A stretch of 64,000 bases of DNA from Legionellaceae bacterium (GCA_029212505.1 JARGOS010000001.1:124001-188000), one strand, 5' to 3'. Positions 44,882 through 54,248 are shown, counted from the first letter of the stretch. The notes: generated by a model from the letters alone, not told the origin. Translations and numbers: made by a program.

Positions 44882-45868
44882 ATGAACACAAAAAAAATCG
44901 CTACGCTCATGATGCTCATGTTAAGTATTTTGATAGTGAGCTTGATGATGTTATTTCCTCGTGCAAATAAAACAAATCTACCGTTGGTTGCAATTGCCAA
45001 TTATGGTCCTCATTCATCACTGGAAGCTTCGATTCAGGGCATGAAAGATGAGCTAAGCAATCAGGGATATATCGAAGATAAGACCATACGCTACGAACGT
45101 GTGGATGTTGGATTCGATCCTGCTTTGATTCCACACATGATCATGAATCTGAAAAGCCATCATCCACGTGTACTTGTTGTCACGACCACGCCTGTTGCGC
45201 AATATGCAAAAGGTACGGTGAAAGATATTCCTTTGGTTTATAACGTGATTACCGATCCGGTGGCTGCAGGCTTATTGAATGCAGCCAATGCATCACAGGG
45301 CAACATGACGGGCAGTTCGGATAAACAAGATATAAGCTTGCTGTTTGATTTTGCCAAACGGCTTTTACCCCATGCTTCAAACGTGGGTGTTTTATATTCC
45401 ACGGCTGAGGCCAATGACATGGCCTTGGTGGCCATGATGAAACAAGCGGCCAAACACACGCATATGCATGTGATGGCACTGCCGATTGATCAACCACGTG
45501 ATATTGCTGTAACGATGCAAAAATTTAAGCATCAAGTGGATTTTATCTATGTTGGTGCTAGTGGTGCGATTCAACCCGCGCTTCCCGTGATTGCTTCAGA
45601 AAGTCAAAAAATGCGAATTCCTGTGTTTAATCTCAATGATGAAGCCGTGCGCTTAGGTTTGGTTTTTGCCAGTTTTGGCGTTGATTATCATCGTGTCGGT
45701 ATGAATACAGGAAAATTAGTTGCGCGTAGTTTACGAGGGGAGTCGATAGAAACCATGCAACCCGTGTATCCAACACGTGATGATCACCATGGATTAGTGA
45801 GTCAACAAAATGCAGCTAACTTAGGTTTATTTTTACCACAAGGAGCTGATTATGCTTCAGCTAATTGA
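44882..45868 (+). CDS. ABC transporter substrate-binding protein (PF04392, TrpX-like)
   Basis: A 328-residue periplasmic binding protein with an N-terminal signal anchor (MMLMLSILIVSLMMLF). Family motifs: LVAIANYGPHSSLEASIQGMKDEL, VLVVTTTPVAQYAKG, PLVYNVITDPVAAGL, GSSDKQDI and PVFNLNDEAVRLGLVFASFGVDY. The ABC_sub_bind family imports tryptophan or tyrosine in streptococci; substrate here is inferred from that and from the Trp leader. ATG 44882 has AGAGG 7 bases upstream. It overlaps the ATPase gene by 17 bases. Confidence 0.83.
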   Translation: MNTKKIATLMMLMLSILIVSLMMLFPRANKTNLPLVAIANYGPHSSLEASIQGMKDELSNQGYIEDKTIRYERVDVGFDPALIPHMIMNLKSHHPRVLVVTTTPVAQYAKGTVKDIPLVYNVITDPVAAGLLNAANASQGNMTGSSDKQDISLLFDFAKRLLPHASNVGVLYSTAEANDMALVAMMKQAAKHTHMHVMALPIDQPRDIAVTMQKFKHQVDFIYVGASGAIQPALPVIASESQKMRIPVFNLNDEAVRLGLVFASFGVDYHRVGMNTGKLVARSLRGESIETMQPVYPTRDDHHGLVSQQNAANLGLFLPQGADYASAN

Positions 45869-46598
45869 TGTGAGCCAGTCATTTTTAAACGGCGCTCGTC
45901 CTGTATTAAGGCATATTAATTTACATCTAAAGCCGGGTGATTTTTGTGTGGTGATCGGGAGTAATGGCTCAGGAAAATCAACGTTGATGAAGCTTATTTC
46001 AGGTGAGTATATACCCACCCAAGGACGCATTATGATGCAGGGGCGTGGCATCACCCGTCATGATGTTGCTTCCGTTGTTCAAGATGTCAATAAAGGCACG
46101 GTGGTTGAGATGACCTTACTCGAAAATATGGCATTGAGTTTGGCGCGGATAAAAAAACGAGGTTTTTCGATGTATGCCCGTCAAAAAAATATCGTAATTG
46201 AGCAACTTAAAGCATTCAATATGGGCCTTGAGCAGTATATCCATACGCCTTTGAGTCACTTGTCTGGCGGTCAACGTCAAATGGTTGCCACCATGATGGC
46301 GCTTTTATCGCAGCCCAAGTTGTTATTGCTCGATGAACATACCTCCGCAATTGATCCATGTATGCAAAAAGTCTTAATGGCTTATACCCAGCGGTCGATT
46401 CAGCAACAAAATCTGACAAGCTTGATGATCACCCATCATTTGGAGGATGCGATTCAGTACGGTAATCGTTTAATCATGTTGCATAAAGGTAAAATTGTAT
46501 TAGATGTTCAGCATCAAGAAAAATCTGCTTTAAGCGTAACCAAGCTCTTGGATTTATTTCATGATTACGAACATATAGATTTGATAGGAGAGGCATGA
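45852..46598 (+). CDS. ABC transporter ATP-binding protein (TrpZ-like)
   Basis: A 248-residue ABC ATPase: Walker A IGSNGSGKSTLMKLI, signature LSHLSGGQRQMVATMMALL, Walker B LLLLDEHTSAID, H-loop ITHHLED. AGGAG lies 6 bases ahead of ATG 45852. Sits between binding protein and permease genes with overlaps at both ends, so one operon. Confidence 0.9.
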   Translation: MLQLIDVSQSFLNGARPVLRHINLHLKPGDFCVVIGSNGSGKSTLMKLISGEYIPTQGRIMMQGRGITRHDVASVVQDVNKGTVVEMTLLENMALSLARIKKRGFSMYARQKNIVIEQLKAFNMGLEQYIHTPLSHLSGGQRQMVATMMALLSQPKLLLLDEHTSAIDPCMQKVLMAYTQRSIQQQNLTSLMITHHLEDAIQYGNRLIMLHKGKIVLDVQHQEKSALSVTKLLDLFHDYEHIDLIGEA

Positions 46599-47446
46599 TG
46601 ATGTTTGATTTTTTCAGTACAGGTTTGCAACAAAGCTTGATTTTAGCACTGGTGGCTTATGGCATTATGGTTCCTTTTAGGTTACTTAAATTTTCTGATT
46701 TAACAGCCGAAGGCGCTTATCCATTAGGGGGGGCTGTATGTACGACGTTATTGCTGTTAAACATGCATCCGATATTAGCTTTATTGACTGCAAGTGTTGC
46801 TTCGGGTTTGATGGGGCTTGCAACAAGCTTGATTCACCTACGTCTTAAAGTGAACACGCTTTTGGCCGGTATTATTTTAAGCACGATGATGTATAGCGTG
46901 AACTTGCGCTTGATGGGTAAGCCGAATGTCGCATTGTTTAATACTTCATCGGTATTTAGCCAAACAAATAATTTATACAATATTGGATTCTTGGCTTGTG
47001 TGCTTATATGTTTGATCGTAATTTTATCGTTATTTTTACGCACGGAGTTTGGGTTAAAACTACGAGCGGTTGGACTAAATCCAGCGTTTGCACGTCGGCA
47101 AACGATTTCTGTGGACCAGTATACAATGCTCGGTATGTTTTTTGCGGGGTGTTGTACCGGTATGGCCGGTGGGCTTATGGTCCAACTTCAGCATTATATG
47201 GATGTTGGTATGGGCGTGGGGATTGTGATTCATGCGCTTGCAGCCCTGATGTTGGGCGAGGCGATGATGGGGAATCATACCCTGAATCGCCAAATTATGG
47301 CGCCTTGCGTGGGCGCTTTGGTTTATCAGCAAATTCAGGGGGTTGTTTTATCGCTTGGGTTAGCGCCATCTGATTTGAAATTTTTTACTGGAGCATTGGT
47401 TTTAATGGTGATTGCTGTGCAACACAAGCACAAGCTTGAGCTATGA
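46595..47446 (+). CDS. ABC transporter permease (TrpY-like, BPD_transp_2)
   Basis: A 283-residue permease with about eight membrane spans and the branched-chain/sugar-type signature FSDLTAEGAYPLGGA, LAGIILSTMMYSVNLRLMG and FGLKLRAVGLNPAFARRQ. Overlaps the ATPase stop by ATGA. Last gene of the importer operon. Confidence 0.9.
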   Translation: MMMFDFFSTGLQQSLILALVAYGIMVPFRLLKFSDLTAEGAYPLGGAVCTTLLLLNMHPILALLTASVASGLMGLATSLIHLRLKVNTLLAGIILSTMMYSVNLRLMGKPNVALFNTSSVFSQTNNLYNIGFLACVLICLIVILSLFLRTEFGLKLRAVGLNPAFARRQTISVDQYTMLGMFFAGCCTGMAGGLMVQLQHYMDVGMGVGIVIHALAALMLGEAMMGNHTLNRQIMAPCVGALVYQQIQGVVLSLGLAPSDLKFFTGALVLMVIAVQHKHKLEL

Positions 47447-47509
47447 TTCTTTAAAATTTCGTATAAAATGCGTATTTTTTGAATTGAGTTAAGATAAGGC
47501 CTATATGTG

Positions 47510-48043
47510 ATGCATCAAGAAGTAACGGATGAACATCCGCACAATATTCATGATGAATTCAACGCATTGACCCAAGAATTTTTACACCATGAACCGTTTA
47601 TCATGGAATGGATTCAAGCAGCATGGCGCGCCTTCGAAGAATATTTGCAGATATGGGTGAGTCAAAGTAATAAAGTTCACGACTCAGCTCCTGTAGAAAA
47701 TGCATTAGTTGAGCTGGAAGAAACACAAAATGCACGAAAACTTGATAAATTGAAAAATATCAAGATTGAAACCCGTTTTCTCTGTGGCATCACGCACGAA
47801 ATTATGACGCATCCTATGTATGATAAACATCATCCTCACCAAAAAATGGATTGCAGGCCGTTGTTAGCATGGCTTAGCGAAAGCAAAACGCATCCATTTA
47901 ATCGCAGTGAATTGCATGTTCATGATTTAGAATATGATGAAGAACTTAAAGCTGAAATTGACCAGTTTGTTACGGCTACACTGGAAAATTCCGCATCGCC
48001 TTATATCTCATCTTACAAACCTGGAGCGGTCACTTCAGCTTGA
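47510..48043 (+). CDS. U-box domain protein, candidate effector E3 ubiquitin ligase
   Basis: A 177-residue protein. The C-terminal half (about residues 86-160) follows the U-box consensus: RFLCGITHEIMTHPM, then LLAWLSESKTHPFNRSEL and DLEYDEELKAEIDQF. U-boxes recruit host E2 enzymes and are a eukaryotic domain used by Legionella effectors such as LubX and GobX. The N-terminal half is helical and acidic without motif. No signal peptide. ATG 47510 with AAGG upstream. Its 3' end overlaps the convergent ankyrin-like gene by 31 bases. Export through Dot/Icm is inferred. Confidence 0.78.
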   Translation: MHQEVTDEHPHNIHDEFNALTQEFLHHEPFIMEWIQAAWRAFEEYLQIWVSQSNKVHDSAPVENALVELEETQNARKLDKLKNIKIETRFLCGITHEIMTHPMYDKHHPHQKMDCRPLLAWLSESKTHPFNRSELHVHDLEYDEELKAEIDQFVTATLENSASPYISSYKPGAVTSA

Positions 48044-48798
48044 GGTTGATGACGCTCTTTTAATAATTCAATGAGTGTTTCAAGTTCATGATTGTCAGGA
48101 TAGCGCTCAAACTCTGATTCAAGCAAGGTAATACTGTTGCTATCAACCCTGGCCTCATAAGAGAGTAGTACGTTGAGCACTTCGGTGATTGTTTCGGTTG
48201 ATTCCGCATCTTCAAAGTAATCCTCATCTAAAGCAACGGTGATCACGTGGTATACTAAGCTTTTGTATGCTGATTTAGGGTTAAATACGTCAGAATTTGG
48301 ATTAGCACCTGCTCGACACATCGTCTCGACTAATGACGCATCAAATTGAGTCGCTATTTGACCTAGAGGTGTCATAGAAAATATAGCGTCGGTGAGTTCA
48401 GTTTCAGGGTTTATCCATACAGGCGGGGCAAGGTTGAATATGAACGAAAGAAATGCTGTCGTGATGTTGCAGCCGCATAAACGCGTGAATAATGTGGTCT
48501 GATCTTCATTATCATACATATTAAGATTAAGGCCATAGCTTATCATTAATTTTATAAGATTCATGTAGTGAACAGGATCATTCTCTTCATTTGAAGCATT
48601 CTTTAAAAAAGCATTGATGGTGTGATCAACCAAAGATTCCTCATCAATCCAGGTATGAACGTTGATAGATTGCCTGTAATTCTTGAGCAGATGCAAAGCG
48701 TCTGTAGGATTATTTTGCTCGAGAGCATTTAAGTACTTAACTTCGTAAAAGCTGCCTTGTGGCACGGGAAAAAATTGATTAGGCACAATAGTCACCAA
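48013..48798 (-). CDS. Ankyrin-like repeat protein, candidate effector
   Basis: A 261-residue protein with degenerate ankyrin-type helical pairs, for example LIKLMISYGLNLNMYDNEDQTTLF, then LVETMCRAGANPNSDVFNP and VLNVLLSYEARVDSN, each with a loop resembling A-N-x-N at the expected place. No signal or membrane segment. Ankyrin proteins are common effectors in Legionellales. The start is uncertain: GTG 48795 or TTG 48798, both with a weak ribosome site. Convergent with and overlapping the U-box gene. Confidence 0.6.
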   Translation of the reverse strand: MVTIVPNQFFPVPQGSFYEVKYLNALEQNNPTDALHLLKNYRQSINVHTWIDEESLVDHTINAFLKNASNEENDPVHYMNLIKLMISYGLNLNMYDNEDQTTLFTRLCGCNITTAFLSFIFNLAPPVWINPETELTDAIFSMTPLGQIATQFDASLVETMCRAGANPNSDVFNPKSAYKSLVYHVITVALDEDYFEDAESTETITEVLNVLLSYEARVDSNSITLLESEFERYPDNHELETLIELLKERHQPQAEVTAPGL

Positions 48799-48878
48799 AA
48801 AGAGATTTAATTGTTTTTAATATTACCATACTGGCTTTATTTGATCAAGTCTTGATGCTTTAATTATCGCTCTCTCAG

Positions 48879-49059
48879 GATACTTCCTAAATAGAAATTA
48901 CATGTTAGTATGGATCAAAAGGGACGTTTTTAATTTGCCAACTCATGATGTTAAAAAAACTTGCTGTATTAGCATGCTTATTTCTCACGGCTTGTATGGT
49001 TGGTCCCGATTACCAAGAGCCTAAAATTAATACCCCTAAGCATTGGGCAAAAAAAGATA
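48879..49059 (+). repeat. Left copy of a 181-bp duplication (promoter and 5' end of the efflux outer-membrane gene)
   Basis: About 96% identical by eye to 54370-54550. It covers roughly 65 bases upstream of the gene plus the first 37 codons, then similarity stops abruptly. Confidence 0.88.
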
Positions 49060-49064
49060 AATAA
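48945..49064 (+). pseudogene. Truncated 5' fragment of an RND outer-membrane lipoprotein gene
   Basis: Reads 39 residues: the lipoprotein signal (ACLFLTAC) and MVGPDYQEPKINTPKHWAKK, then an in-frame stop right after homology ends. The intact gene starts at 54436. The promoter-proximal sequence is preserved, so a short lipopeptide could still be made, but the barrel and periplasmic parts are missing. Confidence 0.85.
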
Positions 49065-49192
49065 TATTTCTTTTAGGGTGATTTTACAAATAAGTGTCCA
49101 CAAAAACACCCGGTCACGCACCTCGCGCTTTATGCGCGGAATCTAGCAAGGATTGATGAACAAAAATTTTCCTGGAGTACCGGCGTTTAGCT
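49065..49192. other. Gene-free stretch with a degenerate hairpin repeat
   Basis: Contains CGCGCtttatGCGCGGAATCTAG (about 49123-49145), which resembles the first hairpin and flank of the two-hairpin element at 15017-15132 (CGCGGAGTCTAG). Otherwise no gene or signal is seen. Confidence 0.4.
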
Positions 49193-49249
49193 CCTACAAC
49201 CCCGGTTGAATATTTTTATCGTGTTGTTGATATTGCAGATTTTTTATAA
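49193..49249 (+). pseudogene. 3' remnant of a DUF234-type ATPase gene
   Basis: Reads PTTPVEYFYRVVDIADFL and stop, closely matching the last residues of the ATPase at 43095-44519 (SPVSTEGYFYRVIDITDFL). Nothing upstream continues the homology, so this is a scar of a lost relative. Confidence 0.7.
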
Positions 49250-49289
49250 TCCAGTATGTATTTTGGGTCGACTAAACTCATGAGAAAAT

Positions 49290-52200
49290 TCAGCTTCTAC
49301 CAGGCCCCGTATCTCTTTTTTTATCATCTTGGTTAGGTAATTCTTCGTTCGGCATAAGCTTGTTAAATCTATTTTTAAAATCAGTGAATTTTTTAGGCGC
49401 GATATGAAGGTGAACTTGACTGAGTAACTTATCCAGTTTTGGATGCTTACGATGCTGAATTTTTTTACCTAAATCAGAATTTTTATCAAAAACAAGGGCT
49501 TGGAGATTTTTAAGTAGGCTTGAGCGCACTTCGGTTTTAGTATAGGACGATAGATTATCTTCAGTCATATCAGCCATGGTTTTATCAAGAATCGTTGAAA
49601 TTGCATCGTCAATGCTATTTTTGGGAACTTTTAATTGCCTTAACATTTTTTCTAATTCCATGTTTTTGATTAGATTCTTAGCAACTTCTTTGCCTAAAAT
49701 TTGAGCCATCGCTAAATTTTTATTTTCAGATGACGCTGTATACATGGTTTCTATGATGACTGTGTCTGTATTTTTGCACGTAGAAAGCATCTCTTGAACC
49801 CAGGCGACATCATGCTTCATGATGATATCATGTGCTTGCATAATAAAAGCGGGATCAGCATCTTCACCGTGATTTAAGTAGCTTATTGCCAGACCAAAAT
49901 CTTTGGCCGATGTGAAGATAGATGGCAGGTTATTGATATTATCAAGAATAACGGTACGCTGTTCGCGCGTTAGATTAATCAGCGCGTAATAAATATCTTC
50001 ACCGGTTTTAATCATGTCAGGTAACGTATTTTTCATACCTTCAAATATAAGGGTACGTTGCTCAGGCTCCAAGTAACGTAGCGCATACCCAAAGTCCACA
50101 CTAGATCTAATTATGCTAGGTAGGTTGTGTTGGATATTATTAAAAACAACCGTACGTTGGGCAGGTGTTAATGAATACAGTGTATGCCCAAAATCGACAC
50201 CTGAATCGATGACGTTATGTAATTGATCTTTTATTAAGTTGAAAAAAACAGTGCGCTGTTTAGGCGTGATGGTAGGTAATATATCCTTCATGGCAGCCAA
50301 AAGCACTGTGAAGCGCTCAGGTGAGAGCCTGGATTGCATACTATTTATATCAGCGGTTGATTGAATAAGTGTAGGCAAACGGTCTTTGATTGCATTTGAG
50401 AATGCTGCAATTTGCTCAATCGAGAGATAGTACATCATATCAGCAAAATCATTGACTGATTTAATGAGTGTAGGCAAACGGTCTTTTATGGTTTCATAAA
50501 GCGCTGTGCGTTGCTCTGGCGAGAGCCCGTACATCGCCCTATTAAAATCATTGACTGATTGAATGAGTGTAGGCAAACGGTCTTTCATAGCTTCATAAAG
50601 TGCTGTGCGTTGCTCAATCGAGAGATAGTTCATCACATTATCAAAATCAAAGATTGATTGAATGAGTGTAGGCAAACGGTCTTTCATAGCTTCATAAAGT
50701 GCTGCGCGTTGCTTTGGCGAGAGCTTGCTCATCACCGTATTAAAATCCTTGAGTGATTGAATGAGTGTAGGCAAATGGTCTTTTATGGTTTCATAAAGCG
50801 CTGTGCGTTGCTCTGGCGAGAGCCCGTACATCACTCTATTAAAATCATTGATTGATTGAATGAGTGTAGGCAAACGGTCTTTCATAGCTTCATAAAGTGC
50901 TGTGCATTGCTCAATCGAGAGATAGTTCATCACCGTATGAAGATCATTGACTGATTGAATGAGTGTAGGCAAACGGTTTTTTATCGCATTTAATAATACT
51001 TCAGTTTGCTCTGGCGAGAGCTTATTCATCACCGTATTAAAATCATAGGCTGATTGAAGAAGTGCAGGCAAACGGTTTTTTATCGCATTTAATAATACTT
51101 CAGTTTGCTCTGGCGAGAGCTTATTCATCACCGTATTAAAATCATAGGCTGATTGAAGGAGTGCAGGCAAACGGTTTTTTATAGCTTCATAAATCGTTGT
51201 GCGTTGTTCAATCGAGAGAAAATTCATCACCGCATTAACATCCTGGGCTGATTGAATGAGGTCTGGTAGGCGGTTTTTTGTAGCTTCATAAATCATTGTG
51301 CGTTGCTCAATCGAGAGAAAGTTCATCACCGCATTAAAATCATCAGCTGATTGAATGAGATTTTGCAGATCGCTTTTCATGGCAATATAAAGTTCGGTAC
51401 GCTGATCGTCTGCGAGATACTGCATTGCATGCCCAAAATCCTGCCCGGATAAAATGATATCAGGTAACCCAGTCTTCATCGCGTCAAAGAGTCTTGCTCG
51501 GTGCTCGGGTGTTCTTGGACGCATTACGTTGTTAAAATCCCAACTTGAAGTCATGATGTTGGGCAATTGCTCCCTTGGGCTTAATGTCGGTGCTGCATCT
51601 TCCACCAAACAAGCGTCAAAATAGCTTACATACCCCTTTTGCTTGTAACCTGTTATTTGAACTTGGGTTGGAGGTATGAGAAATTCTTTTTCACCAGGAT
51701 GCTGTGAAATCGCTTCGATATAAGCGCCTCTTAAGTGTTTAAATGTGTAGGTGATTTCTTTAGAAAACTGCCCACTAATAATCCCTGAGCTTACAAAACC
51801 ATCCAGCTGGACAATGCCTTGGTTGGCGGCAGCGAGTATACGCGCTTGTTGCTCGTTTGGTGTACCAAATGATGCGCCGCGATAACTGTACGGAATATCA
51901 GTTTCAGGAATTTTTCTTAAACCACTGGCACACATCATACAATAAAGCAGAATCTCTCGTATTTCTTGTGGAGGTTTGTGTCGATAATCGAATTTTCTGG
52001 TTTCGTCACGCATTAAACCATTCATCTCTGAATAAGCTGCCCCCGAATAAATGTTGATGGCTTGCATCTCCTCAAAGCTTATCTGCGGTTCTGGCCGAGC
52101 TTTACCTTGTGCGTCATACTGTTTATATAATGCATTTCGATACTTTTTTATTCGACCTGGCTTCAGGGTGGAGAAATGCTCAGAATCAGAAGAGGGAGAG

Positions 52201-54248
52201 TAGGCTTTATAAGCAGCAAAGTCTTTTTGATTTAATTCAATATGCTGAAAATTGGCTTTTTCTCTAATATTTGTCCAGTTGAAAGCTGCGCCATCGTTAA
52301 ATACAAAATAATCACCATCTTCTCTCTGTTCAACTTTAAAATTCCCATCGTGTAGCATTTTCCTCATCAAGGCTTCTAATTGAAATGTTTCATCTGATTT
52401 TGGGAAAGGTCCATAGGTTGCCTCATGCTCTGCTGGCTGAAATGCTGATTCAAACTGATAGAGTGATTCCCATTGTTGTTTTTTCGTTAATTCCTCGAGT
52501 ACCGCTTTTCTATTGGCTTCTGGTGGTTTTTCGAACCAAAAACTTTGGCATATTTCAGCAACCGTCGCCCAATCACCTACAGCCTTTGCTTGAACAAAGT
52601 CTGAGGCTAGGGGGAGTTCTCCGTCTACACCGGGTTTAATCATGGAAAATATCGCGACTACATCCTCTTGGCTTATACGTCCGGCCACGCCGAGTTCATT
52701 AATGACGTCTTTATCCGCTGCTTTAATCGCAGCAGGATCTTGCTCGTAAGCGGCTTGAACAATAGCGATGTTGGATGGATTGGATGCAACCACATGGGTG
52801 GGCGAAAATTTATGATTACGCATTAATGCAATAATTTTTTCTTCTGAATTATCTGCAGCTAAGTTGGCTTTGCTTGCGGTGGTTGAATCTACTAGCGTGT
52901 GTGTGGGGGTCATTTTTGGCTCCGAAATTTCAAGTAAATGTTCTTGGGATAAGTATTCATCGGGCATTTTAAATCCGCGAGCTGCTTGTGCTTGCCTTAA
53001 TTTTGTTAAAAATGCATCATCACCTGGCCTTATGTACTTATAGGAGGCGGGACCTGGGATGTAATCCAAACCAAAGCTTTTTCCAGAAACTAATATTTCA
53101 TGAGTTGTGTGATCCCGGGCATCAACCATCCACCCGATGCATGCAATTAAAGCATCATGCATTTTTTTCTTTTGTTCTTCGGCATGATTTGTATTAAACA
53201 TACCTATCATATGACCTAACGTTAAAATTGCATCCGTTGTACCGGATATGCCTGTTAACATCAGATCGCTTGTTGCATCTGCAGCTTTGAGCGTTGGATG
53301 CTCACGCGAGTCCAGTACTTTGGCGTGCGCTTCGCCAGGTAACCATTGTATTTTTTGATCTGAATGATGAGTATTTAAGTCTCCAGTTTGTGCTAATAAT
53401 TCACGTTGACTCAAAGGCATTCTTGCAGATTCCATTTCGCGTATCATGGGACTTTTTTGTGTTATATATTGCATCCGTTCTTGCTCAGTCTTGGTGACGC
53501 GACTCCCTTCTCGTGACGTAGCATACGCACCATATGTATATAAACCATCTTGTTTTCCATGGGTGTGTTCTTTGAAAAAATTGATGGCTTTTTCGTTGAG
53601 TTGCCAATCAAATCCTTTATTTTTTAAGGCTTGATTAATTTTAGTCACCTGATTTGAGTTGAGAAACAAATTTTTGGTGAAGCCATGTGTTGCTTTATAG
53701 GCAATATACATGCGTTCCCTTAAGTTACCTTGGGTTGCATTTTCTATTGCTAAAGGACTAAAGCCCACAAAACCAGCTTCGCTTCGATTACCAAAATCTG
53801 TGGCGCTGTTAGCACCGATTTCACTTATAATTTTGGTTTTTATATTTTTTTTCTTCAGCTCAACGAGCAGATTTTTTTCTCGCTTCGCTATGGCTTCTTT
53901 TGATATACCTAAACGCACTAAGTGCTCAGGTTCGATAGATACTTCATCTTGTTTTATAAAATTGAGTTCAACGGCTATTTCCATAAGCGTTAAAATTCTT
54001 TCGGATAATTCACCGGCAAAGATTAATGCCTGTTCATCATGGGTTGCGATATCGGCTATGCAGATCTCTAAGGCTTGTTTTGCTTGTTTATATTCAGATA
54101 AGCTTTGTTGCTTTAAGCGCTCAACTTCAGAAGCACTTAATGTTTCGCGCACAAGTAAAGGAACCTGTACGATGGGTTCCACATAATGATCATGACGAGG
54201 TATTTCGTCTTCAATATATTTTTTAATGACGGACGTATTTTTTTTCAC
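49290..54248 (-). CDS. Giant repeat protein with ADP-ribosyltransferase-like signature, candidate effector
   Basis: A 1652-residue soluble protein, no signal peptide. N-terminal part (1-770) is unrecognised; it includes a His-rich stretch near 373 (MVDARDHTTHE). Residues about 785-875 carry an R-S-ExE pattern typical of ADP-ribosyltransferases: Tyr-Arg-Gly (R790), Phe-Val-Ser-Ser (S820-S821) and E853-K-E855 followed by FLIPP. Residues about 901-1455 are some 18 tandem 33-residue units (S-x-x-D-F-N-x-V-M-x-x-L-S-x-E-Q-R-T-A-L-Y-E-A-x-K-D-R-L-P-T-L-I-Q). The last 200 residues are helical and end in a charged tail (KRDTGPGRS). It lies between the two copies of the efflux-gene 5' end. Effector status and ART activity are inferred. 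Confidence 0.7.
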   Translation of the reverse strand: MKKNTSVIKKYIEDEIPRHDHYVEPIVQVPLLVRETLSASEVERLKQQSLSEYKQAKQALEICIADIATHDEQALIFAGELSERILTLMEIAVELNFIKQDEVSIEPEHLVRLGISKEAIAKREKNLLVELKKKNIKTKIISEIGANSATDFGNRSEAGFVGFSPLAIENATQGNLRERMYIAYKATHGFTKNLFLNSNQVTKINQALKNKGFDWQLNEKAINFFKEHTHGKQDGLYTYGAYATSREGSRVTKTEQERMQYITQKSPMIREMESARMPLSQRELLAQTGDLNTHHSDQKIQWLPGEAHAKVLDSREHPTLKAADATSDLMLTGISGTTDAILTLGHMIGMFNTNHAEEQKKKMHDALIACIGWMVDARDHTTHEILVSGKSFGLDYIPGPASYKYIRPGDDAFLTKLRQAQAARGFKMPDEYLSQEHLLEISEPKMTPTHTLVDSTTASKANLAADNSEEKIIALMRNHKFSPTHVVASNPSNIAIVQAAYEQDPAAIKAADKDVINELGVAGRISQEDVVAIFSMIKPGVDGELPLASDFVQAKAVGDWATVAEICQSFWFEKPPEANRKAVLEELTKKQQWESLYQFESAFQPAEHEATYGPFPKSDETFQLEALMRKMLHDGNFKVEQREDGDYFVFNDGAAFNWTNIREKANFQHIELNQKDFAAYKAYSPSSDSEHFSTLKPGRIKKYRNALYKQYDAQGKARPEPQISFEEMQAINIYSGAAYSEMNGLMRDETRKFDYRHKPPQEIREILLYCMMCASGLRKIPETDIPYSYRGASFGTPNEQQARILAAANQGIVQLDGFVSSGIISGQFSKEITYTFKHLRGAYIEAISQHPGEKEFLIPPTQVQITGYKQKGYVSYFDACLVEDAAPTLSPREQLPNIMTSSWDFNNVMRPRTPEHRARLFDAMKTGLPDIILSGQDFGHAMQYLADDQRTELYIAMKSDLQNLIQSADDFNAVMNFLSIEQRTMIYEATKNRLPDLIQSAQDVNAVMNFLSIEQRTTIYEAIKNRLPALLQSAYDFNTVMNKLSPEQTEVLLNAIKNRLPALLQSAYDFNTVMNKLSPEQTEVLLNAIKNRLPTLIQSVNDLHTVMNYLSIEQCTALYEAMKDRLPTLIQSINDFNRVMYGLSPEQRTALYETIKDHLPTLIQSLKDFNTVMSKLSPKQRAALYEAMKDRLPTLIQSIFDFDNVMNYLSIEQRTALYEAMKDRLPTLIQSVNDFNRAMYGLSPEQRTALYETIKDRLPTLIKSVNDFADMMYYLSIEQIAAFSNAIKDRLPTLIQSTADINSMQSRLSPERFTVLLAAMKDILPTITPKQRTVFFNLIKDQLHNVIDSGVDFGHTLYSLTPAQRTVVFNNIQHNLPSIIRSSVDFGYALRYLEPEQRTLIFEGMKNTLPDMIKTGEDIYYALINLTREQRTVILDNINNLPSIFTSAKDFGLAISYLNHGEDADPAFIMQAHDIIMKHDVAWVQEMLSTCKNTDTVIIETMYTASSENKNLAMAQILGKEVAKNLIKNMELEKMLRQLKVPKNSIDDAISTILDKTMADMTEDNLSSYTKTEVRSSLLKNLQALVFDKNSDLGKKIQHRKHPKLDKLLSQVHLHIAPKKFTDFKNRFNKLMPNEELPNQDDKKRDTGPGRS
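49885..51548 (-). repeat. About 18 tandem 99-bp (33-residue) repeats
   Basis: Coding repeats in the giant protein. Two neighbouring units (about 51000-51160, starting SAYDFNTVMNKLSPEQ) are nearly identical at DNA level, while outer units diverge. One unit near 50230 lacks about a third of its length. Unit length equals that of ankyrin repeats, but the consensus does not match. Confidence 0.85.
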
